Below, in pieces: positions 16,290 through 24,955 of a stretch of 64,000 nt of DNA. A program made the position numbers and the translations under genes. The stretch's first letter is position 1. Each line of letters starts with the position of its first letter. This stretch comes from Actinotalea sp. Marseille-Q4924 (GTDB lineage Bacteria; Actinomycetota; Actinomycetes; Actinomycetales; Cellulomonadaceae): NCBI RefSeq assembly GCF_916618755.1, contig NZ_CAKAKB010000006.1:1-64000 (forward strand). The letters are read 5' to 3'. Below the pieces are notes generated by a model. It had not been told where the DNA came from. It saw nothing but the letters and a program-made list of their open reading frames with translations, and made no database searches.

Positions 16290-19052
16290 ATGCTCGTGGA
16301 GGACGCACCGCGGCTGCCGGCCGAGCAGCGCGCCCGGGTCCTCATCGACGCCCAACTCGTGGCCGCCAGCTGGGTCGTCCAGGACAAGGGGCAGGTCAAC
16401 CTCTTCGCCGGCCCCGGCGTCGCGGTCCGCGAGGTCGTCATGGCCCCCGGCCACGGCCGCATCGACTACCTCCTCTACATCGACAAGCAGGTCGTCGGGG
16501 TCATCGAGGCCAAGCCCGAAGGCACGACCCTGTCCGGCGTGGAGTGGCAGTCCGCGATGTACGCCACCGGCCTGCCCGAAGCGCATGCCAAGCGTGCCGT
16601 CACCGTCGGCGGGCGCCTGCCGTTCGTCTTCGAGGCGTCCGGCACCGAGACGCACTTCACCAACGGCTACGACCCCGACCCCCGCGCCCGCCAGATCTTC
16701 GCCTTCCCCCAGCCGGCCTCGCTCGCACGCGTCCTGCGCGGCGTCGACGACGCGCCGGACGCCCCGACATGGCGAGGCAAGGTGAAGGACCTCCCTTCGC
16801 TGGACACCGACCCGCTGCGGCCGGCGCAGATCGACGCCATCCAGGGCCTCGAGAGCTGCCTCGCCGAGCAGCGGTTCGCGCGATCGCTCATCCAGATGGC
16901 CACCGGAGCCGGCAAGACCTACACCGCCGTCACCGCCGCCTACCGGCTCCTCAAGCACGGCGGCTTCGGCCGCGTGCTGTTCCTGGTCGACCGCAACAAC
17001 CTCGCCGACCAGACCCTGGCGGAGTTCGGGAACTACCGCACCCCCGACGACGGCCGCCGGTTCACCGAGATCTACACCGTCGACAAGCTGTCCAGCGCCG
17101 GGATGCTCGCCAGCTCCAACGTCGTCATCTCCACCATCCAACGCGTCCACCGCGTCCTGTCAGGGGCCGAGGCACCGGACTACGACGACCCCGCCCTGGA
17201 CGGGTGGATTCCCGGCACCCCGGTGACCGTCAACTACAACCCGGCGATGCCACCGGAAACGTTCGACCTGGTGATCGTCGACGAGGCGCACCGGTCCATC
17301 TACGGGGTGTGGCGCTCGGTGCTGGAGTACTTCGACGCCCACATCGTCGGGCTCACCGCAACCCCGGGCCGGCAGACGTTCGCCTTCTTCCAGCAGAACC
17401 TGGTCTCGGAGTACACCTACCCCCAGTCCGTCGCCGACCGCGTCAACGTGGACTTCGACATCTACCGAATCCGCACCGAGAAGACCGAACAGGGCGGCAC
17501 CATCGAGGCCGGGACCGTCGTGCCGAAGGTCGACCGGCGCACCCGCGCCAAGCGGTACGAGACGCTCGACGAGGACCTGGACTACACCCCGTCTCAGCTG
17601 GACCGGGCCGTCACCGCCCAGGGGCAGATCCGCCTCGTCCTCGAGACCTTCCGGGACCGGCTGTTCACCGAGATCTTCCCCGGCCGCTTCAGCGTCCCCA
17701 AGACGCTGATCTTCTGCAAGGACGACGCCCACGCCGAAGAGGTCGTCACCCAGATCCGGGAGGTGTTCGGCAAGGGTAACGACTTCGCCGCGAAGATCAC
17801 CTACGCCGCCAAAGACCCCAAGGGCCAGCTGCAGGCGTTCCGGACCTCCGCCTCCCTGCGGGTCGCGGTGACCGTGGACATGATCGCCACCGGCACCGAC
17901 GTCAAGCCGCTGGAGTGCGTGTTCTTCCTGCGGGACGTGCGCTCGGCGCAGTACTTCGAACAGATGAAGGGCCGCGGCGCACGTACCATCACCCCCGCCG
18001 ACTTCCAGGCCGTGACCCCCGACGCGGAGGTCAAGACGCGGTTCGTCATCGTCGATGCCGTCGGGGTCACCGAGCGCGACTTCGTCGAACCGCCCCTGAA
18101 CCGGGAGAAGGGTGTCTCCCTCAAGCAGCTCCTGGACCGCGCCGGGCAGCTCGTCCTCACCGAGGCCGAGACCGCCACCCTCGCCTCCCGCCTGGCCGCT
18201 CTGGAGCTGCAGCTCACCCCGGACGAACGCACGGAGCTCGACACCGTCGCCGGCGTCCCGCTGCGTACCGTCATCCGAGGGCTGATCGACGCCGTCGACC
18301 CCGACCTGCAGGCCAGGGCGCTCGCCGCCGCGCCCGGTCAAGACCGGGACGACGTCATCGCCGGGCTGGTCGAGACCGCGATCGAGCCGCTGGCCGCCAA
18401 CCCCGAGCTCCGGGCCCGGATCCTCGAGCTGCGGCAGACCCACGAGCGAGTCGTCGATGAGGGCGCCGACGCCCTCATCGACGCCTACGGCGTGGTCGAC
18501 CCCGACCGCGCGCGCGGCATCGTCGAGTCCTGGCGGGCGTACCTGGACGACCACCGCGCCGAGATCACCGCCATCCAGGTCATCGGCGAGGCCCGGACGC
18601 GGGCCGTGCCCTTCGCCAGCCTCAAGGAGCTCGCCGACCGCATCGCCCGCCCTCCGCACAACTGGACCGTGGACATGGTCTGGGCCGCGCACGAGGCCGT
18701 CGACGTCGGCCGCGTCCGCCACAACGACCACGCCCGCCTGACCGACCTGGTCTCCCTGCTCCGGTACAGCCTCGGCGTCGACGGCGAACTGGTCCCGTAC
18801 GCCGTCCGGGTCCGGGAGCGCTACGCCGGGTGGCTCCTGCAGCAGGAGCAGGCCGGAGTCACCTACACCGAGGCGGAGCGGTGGTGGCTGGACCGAATCG
18901 CCGACGTCATCGCCTCCTCCGCCGGCATCACCGACGACGACCTCGACACCGCGCCCTTCACCGAACGCGGTGGCATCGACGGCGCTATCCGCGACCTCGG
19001 CGAACAAGCCGCCACCCTCCTGCACGACCTCAACGAGGAGCTCACGGCGTGA
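16290..19052 (+). CDS. hsdR: Type I restriction endonuclease subunit R
   Basis: Motor and nuclease subunit of a type I restriction-modification complex, 920 aa. The PD-(D/E)xK nuclease is near residues 50-75 (RIDYLLYIDKQVVGVIEAKP). The SF2 helicase follows: Walker A MATGAGKT near 205, VIVDEAHRSIYG near 330, GLTATP near 353, and a motif VI-like MKGRGARTI near 560. The remaining part is the EcoEI-type C-terminal domain that binds the methylase. Two starts compete: ATG 16290, seven bases after TACGGT (16277-16282), fits a leaderless mRNA; GTG 16296, seven bases after AGGAG, fits a normal ribosome site. I used ATG. The specificity gene overlaps its stop. Confidence 0.95.
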   Translation: MLVEDAPRLPAEQRARVLIDAQLVAASWVVQDKGQVNLFAGPGVAVREVVMAPGHGRIDYLLYIDKQVVGVIEAKPEGTTLSGVEWQSAMYATGLPEAHAKRAVTVGGRLPFVFEASGTETHFTNGYDPDPRARQIFAFPQPASLARVLRGVDDAPDAPTWRGKVKDLPSLDTDPLRPAQIDAIQGLESCLAEQRFARSLIQMATGAGKTYTAVTAAYRLLKHGGFGRVLFLVDRNNLADQTLAEFGNYRTPDDGRRFTEIYTVDKLSSAGMLASSNVVISTIQRVHRVLSGAEAPDYDDPALDGWIPGTPVTVNYNPAMPPETFDLVIVDEAHRSIYGVWRSVLEYFDAHIVGLTATPGRQTFAFFQQNLVSEYTYPQSVADRVNVDFDIYRIRTEKTEQGGTIEAGTVVPKVDRRTRAKRYETLDEDLDYTPSQLDRAVTAQGQIRLVLETFRDRLFTEIFPGRFSVPKTLIFCKDDAHAEEVVTQIREVFGKGNDFAAKITYAAKDPKGQLQAFRTSASLRVAVTVDMIATGTDVKPLECVFFLRDVRSAQYFEQMKGRGARTITPADFQAVTPDAEVKTRFVIVDAVGVTERDFVEPPLNREKGVSLKQLLDRAGQLVLTEAETATLASRLAALELQLTPDERTELDTVAGVPLRTVIRGLIDAVDPDLQARALAAAPGQDRDDVIAGLVETAIEPLAANPELRARILELRQTHERVVDEGADALIDAYGVVDPDRARGIVESWRAYLDDHRAEITAIQVIGEARTRAVPFASLKELADRIARPPHNWTVDMVWAAHEAVDVGRVRHNDHARLTDLVSLLRYSLGVDGELVPYAVRVRERYAGWLLQQEQAGVTYTEAERWWLDRIADVIASSAGITDDDLDTAPFTERGGIDGAIRDLGEQAATLLHDLNEELTA

Positions 19053-20341
19053 TCCGCAACGTTCCCCTGTCCGAGCTGCTTAGCGGCACAGGTCAACGCG
19101 GACAGCTGCAGCAGGGATGGAGCCCACAGTGCCTGGCGACGCCTGCACCGGACGACGCGTGGGGTGTCCTGAAGACCACTGCGATCCAGCCCGGTGAGTT
19201 CCTCGCGCAGGAGAACAAGGAGTTGCCGGCCCACTTCGATCCGCGGCCGGAACTCGAGGTGCGCACGGGGGACTTGCTCCTGACGTGTGCAGGTCCACGT
19301 TCCCGATGCGGAGTGCCCACGCTGGTCCGCGCGACGCGACCGAGACTGATGCTCTCCGGCAAGATGTACCGCTTCCAAACGAAGACCGACGTTCTCGATC
19401 CGAGGTACCTCGAGTACTACTTGCTTTCGCCGGACGCGCAGGCCCGGATCGACCGAATGAAGACCGGCATCAGTGAGAGCGGCCTGAACCTCACGAAGCA
19501 ACGCTTCCTCAACCTGCCTGTTCCTGTTGCCTCACCGTCAGAGCAGGGGCGGATCGTCGACATCCTCGAAGACCACCTCTCCCGCCTCGACGCCGCCGCC
19601 AACTACCTCGACGCCGCTTCAAGGCGCGTCAGCCGCCTACGCGAATCGTGGCTTGCGCGATCCCTGCCCACGGGCCTCCCGTCCACCGAGTCGATCACGA
19701 TCGCAGATGCCTTAGTGAGTTCGCGGGGCGGGTGGAGCCGATCGCGCGCGCACCTCGTCGAGCCACCCTCGGGCGTGCCGTACCTCAAGATGCACAACAT
19801 TTCGCGGTCCGGCTCCCTCGAACTGCGAGACGTCGTGCGGGTCGCTGCATCTGACGCGGACGTGGCGCGCTACGGGCTCCGTGACGGGGATGTGCTCTTC
19901 AACTCCAAGAACAGCGGCGATCTGGTGGGGAAGACCGCCGTCGCCGACCGTCGAGTCGCGGGCTGGGTCTTCAACGAGAACATCATGAGGCTCCGATTCG
20001 ACGACCGCTTGCTTCCGTCATTTGTCGGCTTGTGGTTCCAAGGGCCGAGCATGCGACGCCAGATCGTGGAGGCCGCGAGCGCAAGCACGAACGTGGCTGC
20101 GGTTTACATGCACACACTCAGCGGTTTCCGCCTCTGGATTCCGGAGAGGAGCGTCCAGGCCCGACTCGTCGACGAGTTCGAAGCCCTCCAGGGGAGCATG
20201 AGAGGGTGCCTCGACTCGGCTGAAGACAATGCTGCGCGGGTGCGTCGTTTGCGCGCTGCTGTGCTGAGCGCGGCGTTCTCGGGCCGCCTGACCGGCCACT
20301 CGTCCGACCTCGACCGCGCAGAGGAGATGGCGTTCGCATGA
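19049..20341 (+). CDS. hsdS: Type I restriction-modification specificity subunit S
   Basis: A 430-residue protein with the classical two-half design: first target-recognition domain about residues 1-165, a conserved helical spacer (SEQGRIVDILEDHLSRLDAA) about 165-200, a second recognition domain about 215-365, and a C-terminal helical repeat (ARLVDEFEALQGSM then RLRAAVLSAAFSGRL). It would read a bipartite DNA site for both the methylase and the restriction subunit. GTG 19049 overlaps the hsdR stop (GTGA) and its own stop overlaps the next ATG. The gene order R-S is unusual because hsdM is separated from it by three other genes. Confidence 0.93.
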   Translation: MIRNVPLSELLSGTGQRGQLQQGWSPQCLATPAPDDAWGVLKTTAIQPGEFLAQENKELPAHFDPRPELEVRTGDLLLTCAGPRSRCGVPTLVRATRPRLMLSGKMYRFQTKTDVLDPRYLEYYLLSPDAQARIDRMKTGISESGLNLTKQRFLNLPVPVASPSEQGRIVDILEDHLSRLDAAANYLDAASRRVSRLRESWLARSLPTGLPSTESITIADALVSSRGGWSRSRAHLVEPPSGVPYLKMHNISRSGSLELRDVVRVAASDADVARYGLRDGDVLFNSKNSGDLVGKTAVADRRVAGWVFNENIMRLRFDDRLLPSFVGLWFQGPSMRRQIVEAASASTNVAAVYMHTLSGFRLWIPERSVQARLVDEFEALQGSMRGCLDSAEDNAARVRRLRAAVLSAAFSGRLTGHSSDLDRAEEMAFA

Positions 20342-21367
20342 GCAACGTCTGGGGCGTCCACAACGACACGCTCACCACCGAGCTCTTGGACGAGGGCTTC
20401 GTCAGCATCGGCTGGGACGACCTCGGCGACCTCAACGCCCTCCCACCCGGCCGTGACGCTCAAGGCCGCTCTCGCAGCCTCCCGCCCCGAGGACAAGCCG
20501 GGCGCCATCGCGACATGGGCGGGCACGCTGAACCGCTTCCGCGACGAGATGCAGCCCGGTGACGTCGTCGTGGCCCCGTACAAGCCGGACAGCACGATCA
20601 ACATCGGCATCGTGTCAGGGCCGTACACCTACGTCGCCTACGCTCCCACTCATCGCCATCGTCGGTCGGTGGCGTGGAAGAAGGTGGGCGTATCCCGCAC
20701 CGTCTTCACTCAGCCGGCCCTCTACGAGCTCGGTGCCTTCCTCACCGTGTTCCGGATCCGCCGCAGCGCCGCCGAGTTCCAGGCCGTGCTGGAGGCGACC
20801 GACGACTCCGTCGAGGGCGTGACTCGCCTGGTTGAGGAGGTGGCGCACCGGACGTCGTCGGACGCAGAGACCACGGACGAGCCGCGCGCCTCGCGGATCG
20901 AGCGACACACCCGCGACTTCGTCCTTGAGACGCTTCAGAAGCGGCTGACGCATGCCGAGTTCGAGGAGTACACGGCCGACCTGCTCCGCTCGCTCGGCTA
21001 TCAGGCGCGGGTTACGGCGTACAGCCGGGACGGCGGCGTCGACGTCGTGGCGCACCGCGACCCCCTCGGCGTCGAGCCCCCGCTCATCAAGGTGCAGTGC
21101 AAGCACCAGACCGGCGCGATCGGGGCGCCGGACGTCCAGCGCCTCATCGGCAGCCAGGGCATGAACGAGCTCTCCCTGTTCGTCACCCTGGGCTCCTACA
21201 GCCGCGACGCGGTGAGTATCGAGCGCACCCGCAGCGGCCTCCGACTGCTCACGGGCGAGGACGTCGTCACGCTCACCCTCCAGAACTACGCCGCGCTCCC
21301 CCAGCGCTGGCGGTCCCGCATCCCGCTGACATCAGCACTCGTCGTCGACGACGCCGCCGACTCCTGA
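20338..21367 (+). pseudogene. Mrr-like restriction endonuclease with PUA/EVE-like N-terminus, frameshifted
   Basis: One protein in two frames. The frame from ATG 20338 (WGVHNDTLTTELLDEGFVSI and GWDDLGDL) gives way near 20458 to a second frame beginning LKAALAASRPEDKPGAIATW and running to TGA 21367. A loss of two bases or gain of one explains it. The joined product would be about 342 residues. An N-terminal domain (WAGTLNRF, GDVVVAPYKPDSTINIG) resembles PUA/EVE-type nucleotide readers. The C-terminal Mrr-type nuclease contains FEEYTADLLRSLGY, GGVDVVAHRD and KVQCKHQ, the DxxxQ-K-like core of restriction endonuclease-like folds. ATG 20338 overlaps the hsdS stop. It may be inactivated, or the assembly may have an error. 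Confidence 0.75.
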
Positions 21368-21460
21368 GGACGGTGCGGGCCCGGCCGCCAGGAGTGCGCC
21401 ACAATCGTCGTGTCGGTGCCCGCTGAGACCATGGCTGCGGGATCGACAGAGGAAGAGGTC

Positions 21461-21640
21461 ATGACGCAGATCACCTACTTGACCAAGGACGACATCGCGC
21501 GCCGCCGGGCGGAGCTGCTCGATCGCGCAGGGCTGAACCTGGACGAGCTGCGTGGGCGTGGAGCCACGTACCAGCTCTCCCCTGAGCAGGCGGTGATCCT
21601 CAAGGAGCTGGAGGACCTGGAGTTCCTCGCCGGTGCCTGA
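21461..21640 (+). CDS. Small protein paired with the next gene (antitoxin-like)
   Basis: A 59-residue, strongly charged helical protein (TKDDIARRRAELLDRAGLNL, ELEDLEFLAG). GGAAGAGG at 21451-21458 supports ATG 21461. The following gene starts eight bases before its stop, so translation of the two is coupled. Size, charge, coupling and position before a larger unknown gene are like the antitoxin of a toxin-antitoxin pair, or a small regulatory subunit. I have seen similar small proteins in actinobacteria but know no function. Confidence 0.6.
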   Translation: MTQITYLTKDDIARRRAELLDRAGLNLDELRGRGATYQLSPEQAVILKELEDLEFLAGA

Positions 21641-22379
21641 GCCCACGCCACAACGCCTCGTCGCTAAGGTCGAGGAGTTCGCAGACGAGCTGGGAGCACT
21701 GCTTTCCGGCGTCTTCCCCGGGCAACACCCTGACTTCCTCGCACGCGTCACCGAGGGCGAGTCGACGCTCGTGATCATCGAGCAGGACCCACCCACGGGG
21801 ATCGAGCTGACCGCAGCCGAGGAGCCCCTGCTACGGCTTACGGCCTCGTACCGCTGCTCCTGGGACCACGCAGGTGAGTTCCTGGCGGTGCTCGAGTCGA
21901 CCTTTGCCGTCTTCACGTCGCAGTCCGACGAGCCCCTTTTCCGGTACGACTTCATCGAGTCCGACGGCAAGGTGCCCGGCGCACACCTCAACGTCCACGG
22001 TCATCGCGACGAGATGGTCTTCGCGCTGACGAGCGCCGGCAGGCGGCTTCGGGGCCGAGCGCGCTCCGCCACGGTCAGCCGCGGCCGCGTCCCCCGGCTT
22101 GCCTCCTTCCACTTCCCGCTGGGCGGGCCGCGTTTCCGTCCGTCGCTCGAAGACGTCGTCGAGATCGTGGTTCGCGAGTTCGGCCTCGACACCAATCCGG
22201 GTTGGGAGCGGGCCGTGCAGACCGGTCGCTCAGCATGGCGGGAGAAGCAGCTCCGCTCAGCGGTGCGTGACGATCCCGAGTCCGCTGCTGACACCCTTAC
22301 CAGTCTGGGCTACACCGTCTCGTGGCCCGACGGCCAGGAGCGGCGCCCGCGCCGCGACGAGCGAATCCTTGCCCTCTGA
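21633..22379 (+). CDS. Unknown 248-residue protein inside the hsd operon
   Basis: A soluble protein with no signal or membrane segment. The N-terminal 130 residues mix strands and helices (VIIEQDPPTGIELTAAEEPL, FRYDFIESDGKVPGAHLNVH). A conserved-looking His-rich spot, HLNVHGHRDE, is near residues 118-127. The second half has a basic patch (RLRGRARSATVSRGRVPRL), then SFHFPLGGPRFRPSLEDVVE, which I remember from uncharacterised actinobacterial proteins. GTG 21633 overlaps the small upstream gene. It may be the effector half of a two-gene module carried within the type I restriction locus. No function can be assigned from sequence. Confidence 0.6.
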   Translation: MPEPTPQRLVAKVEEFADELGALLSGVFPGQHPDFLARVTEGESTLVIIEQDPPTGIELTAAEEPLLRLTASYRCSWDHAGEFLAVLESTFAVFTSQSDEPLFRYDFIESDGKVPGAHLNVHGHRDEMVFALTSAGRRLRGRARSATVSRGRVPRLASFHFPLGGPRFRPSLEDVVEIVVREFGLDTNPGWERAVQTGRSAWREKQLRSAVRDDPESAADTLTSLGYTVSWPDGQERRPRRDERILAL

Positions 22380-22402
22380 GACGAGCGAGTCCTTGCTTCT
22401 GA
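22356..22402 (+). repeat. Imperfect tandem duplication across a stop codon
   Basis: GACGAGCGAATCCTTGCC plus CTCTGA (22356-22379) is followed directly by a 23-base near copy (22380-22402) that differs at a few positions. The first copy contains the stop codon of the preceding gene; the second lies in the leader of hsdM, 25 bases before its start. Confidence 0.7.
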
Positions 22403-22426
22403 ACCGTGAACACAAAGGAGCAGCCA

Positions 22427-23923
22427 GTGGCCGACGCACGCCGCCTGGTCGACAAGCTGTGGTCGTACTGCAACGTGCTGCGCGACGACGGCGTCGGCAC
22501 GCTGGAGTACACCGAGCAGCTCACCTACCTACTGTTCCTGAAGATGGCCCATGAGCGGGCACACCGCCCCCTCAAGCCGGAGAAGATCGTCCCCGACAAG
22601 TTCTCCTGGCAGCGCCTCCTCGACGCCGACGGTGTCCAGCTCGAGTTCGAGTACACCCGGATCCTGCTTGGCCTCGCGCAGCAGCCAGGCACGCTCGGCA
22701 CGATCTTCCGCAAGGCGCAGAACCGCATCCAGGACCCCGCCAAGCTCAAGCGGCTCATCCACGACCTCATCGACGCTGAGCAGTGGTCGCAGGCGGGTGT
22801 GGACATCAAGGGCGACGCCTACGAGTCCCTGCTCTCCAAGGGCGCCGAAGACATCAAATCCGGAGCCGGACAGTACTTCACGCCGCGACCGCTCATTCAG
22901 GCGATGGTCCACTGCGTCGATCCCACCCCGGCGGACACCGTGACCGACCCGGCTGCCGGAACCGGCGGGTTCCTGCTGGCGGCCCACGAGCACGCATCCC
23001 GTGACGCCGCCGACCTCGACCCCTCGCAGCGTAACCACCTGCGTGACGGATTCGTCCATGGTGTCGAGCTGGTCGACGGAACCGCTCGTCTGGCTGCCAT
23101 GAACCTTCTGCTGCATGGCATCGGGCAGCCCAACGGCGACTCCCTCATCGAGGTGAAGGACTCCTTGATTGCCGACCCCGGTCGGCGGTGGACCGTCTGC
23201 CTGTCCAACCCGCCCTTCGGACGCAAGTCGTCCCTGACCATGGTCGGCGCGGACGGACGCGAGGTCCGCGAGGACAGGGAGATCGAGCGGCAGGACTTCG
23301 TGGTCACCACTTCGAACAAGCAACTCAACTTCCTGCAGCACATCATGACCATCTTGGAGATCAACGGGCGCGCGGCGGTCGTCTTGCCGGACAACGTCCT
23401 GTTCGAGGGAGGGGCCGGCGAAACCCTCCGCCGGCGGCTCCTGCGGGACTTCGACCTGCACACAATGCTGCGCCTGCCCACGGGCATCTTCTACGCTCAG
23501 GGCGTCAAGGCCAACGTCCTGTTCTTCGACAAGAAGCCCGCCGCCGAGCGCCCGTGGACCGACCGCACATGGGTCTATGACCTGCGCACCAACCAGCACT
23601 TCACGCTCAAGCAGAACCCGCTCACGCGAGCGGCACTCGACGCCTTCGTGCAGTGCTACGCCCCCGGCCGACCACGAGCAGAGCGGGTCGAGACCGAGCG
23701 ATTCCACGCCTTCACCTACGACGAACTCGTCGCCCGCGACAAGGCCAACCTCGACATCACCTGGCTACGGGACGAGTCGCTCGAGGACCTCGACAACCTC
23801 CCGGCACCTGAGGTGATCGCCCGCGAGATCGTCGAGGACCTCACGGCCGCTCTTGCGGAGTTCGAGGCTGTCGCAGTGGCCCTGCAGAAGGCCGGCCAGA
23901 CCTCGTCGGGCGAGGAGACGTGA
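22427..23923 (+). CDS. hsdM: Type I restriction-modification methyltransferase subunit M
   Basis: N6-adenine DNA methyltransferase subunit, 498 aa. An N-terminal HsdM helical domain (about residues 5-130) precedes the catalytic domain, with AdoMet motif I DPAAGTGGF near residue 174 and catalytic motif IV NPPFG near 261. The C-terminal part is the region that docks HsdS. GTG 22427 is chosen because AAGGAG lies six bases upstream; GTG 22406 is in frame but without a ribosome site. It is in the same direction as hsdR and hsdS, about 2 kb downstream of hsdS, and overlaps the next gene by four bases. Confidence 0.95.
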   Translation: MADARRLVDKLWSYCNVLRDDGVGTLEYTEQLTYLLFLKMAHERAHRPLKPEKIVPDKFSWQRLLDADGVQLEFEYTRILLGLAQQPGTLGTIFRKAQNRIQDPAKLKRLIHDLIDAEQWSQAGVDIKGDAYESLLSKGAEDIKSGAGQYFTPRPLIQAMVHCVDPTPADTVTDPAAGTGGFLLAAHEHASRDAADLDPSQRNHLRDGFVHGVELVDGTARLAAMNLLLHGIGQPNGDSLIEVKDSLIADPGRRWTVCLSNPPFGRKSSLTMVGADGREVREDREIERQDFVVTTSNKQLNFLQHIMTILEINGRAAVVLPDNVLFEGGAGETLRRRLLRDFDLHTMLRLPTGIFYAQGVKANVLFFDKKPAAERPWTDRTWVYDLRTNQHFTLKQNPLTRAALDAFVQCYAPGRPRAERVETERFHAFTYDELVARDKANLDITWLRDESLEDLDNLPAPEVIAREIVEDLTAALAEFEAVAVALQKAGQTSSGEET

Positions 23924-24483
23924 TAGCGACACCGGCGCTCCGCGACACGCCCGGCGGTGAGCTGGCGGCGTGGACCCACATGTGGATGGTCGCGGCTTCG
24001 CTGACGCTCGAGCACCTCGAGGACTCGTGGGTGGACGCAGAGCCCGCGAGTTCGATCGGCGGGCGCGACGCGCTGTCGCTCGTCGTGATCGACGCGGTCC
24101 GCAACGTCTACCGCGGCGCCAAGGCAACCCTGCCGCGCGACTCTCCCGCCCTTGCGCGCTTCGATGGCGCACATCCTCAGCTGGTTCGCATCCGCGACTT
24201 CTTCGAGCACTTTGACGAGTACGTCGCCGGTCGAGGGAGGATCCAACAGAAGGCTGGGACTCCCGCCGACGAAGGCATCGGCATGCAGTGGAAGCGCAGC
24301 GCGAGCGGCGGCCCCAGCGGACACACCATGGTCATCGCCGTCCGAGAAGGTGGCGAGCGCGCGGAGTACGAGGTCAACGCCACCCTGGCCGTGAAGGCGG
24401 CCCAGATGCTCGCGCGTGCAGTCCTGGAGCATGCTGGACTCTTGGACGCCCGACACGTCGGCGCGTGTCGCTACTGCCGTTGA
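23920..24483 (+). CDS. Unknown protein translationally coupled to hsdM
   Basis: A 187-residue soluble protein starting at GTG 23920, whose GTGA overlaps the hsdM stop. It is mostly helical (WTHMWMVAASLTLEHLEDSW, PQLVRIRDFFEHFDEYVAGR), ends with a CRYCR motif, and has a glycine-rich basic loop (MQWKRSASGGPSGHTMVIAV). I recognise no family. The tight overlap suggests a part in the restriction system (an accessory or control protein) or passenger status at the operon end. It is the last gene before the right flanking repeat. Confidence 0.55.
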   Translation: MIATPALRDTPGGELAAWTHMWMVAASLTLEHLEDSWVDAEPASSIGGRDALSLVVIDAVRNVYRGAKATLPRDSPALARFDGAHPQLVRIRDFFEHFDEYVAGRGRIQQKAGTPADEGIGMQWKRSASGGPSGHTMVIAVREGGERAEYEVNATLAVKAAQMLARAVLEHAGLLDARHVGACRYCR

Positions 24484-24622
24484 CTGCCCGGCGCCGGAGC
24501 ATGACCCCGGACACCGCACATCCGGCGGGGTTGGCGGGCACGTACGCTGGGCGACGGTGGCAAGCACCCGTAGGAAGTCTCGAGCGTTCTCCCTTGGGTT
24601 GTTTCAGTGAATCCCTGCTTGT

Positions 24623-24686
24623 CCCGGGCCTCTGGGGGTTCCACCCTTTAGTCGAGACCTGCGGAACGACACTGACGTAAGCACCC
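24623..24686 (+). repeat. Right flanking direct repeat of the accessory island (att-like)
   Basis: A 64-base block that matches 11150-11214 in the same orientation, apart from one indel and two substitutions. Like the left copy, it is followed by about 70 bases of weaker similarity (GGAACG, TTCACCG, GGCGTAACGCCGA). An inverted partial match, GACTAAAGAGTGGAACCCCC, lies at 30738-30757, touching tRNA-Lys. Confidence 0.75.
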
Positions 24687-24921
24687 ACACCCTGCGTCAG
24701 GCGGAACGGAATCGGGCCGCCGACGGAACGGGTTCACCGTCCAGGCGTAACGCCGAGGGCCCGTGAGTGTTGGGTCATGGGTGCGCCGGGGGACACGGGA
24801 CACGCATGCGCCCAGTTCCCCCAGGAGCTGGCTTCCCTGACGTCGGGAACGCACCGTTGCGCGGTAGCGCGCGCATGGCATCCGCCGGGAATCCGGGCCG
24901 TTCACCGCTTAGCACTCCACC

Positions 24922-24955
24922 GAACGCAGGACACACCAGAACGCGGGACACACCA
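24922..24955 (+). repeat. 17-bp tandem repeat, two copies
   Basis: GAACGCAGGACACACCA (24922-24938) is followed directly by GAACGCGGGACACACCA (24939-24955), with one difference. It lies in non-coding DNA between the island boundary and the trk gene. Confidence 0.7.
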
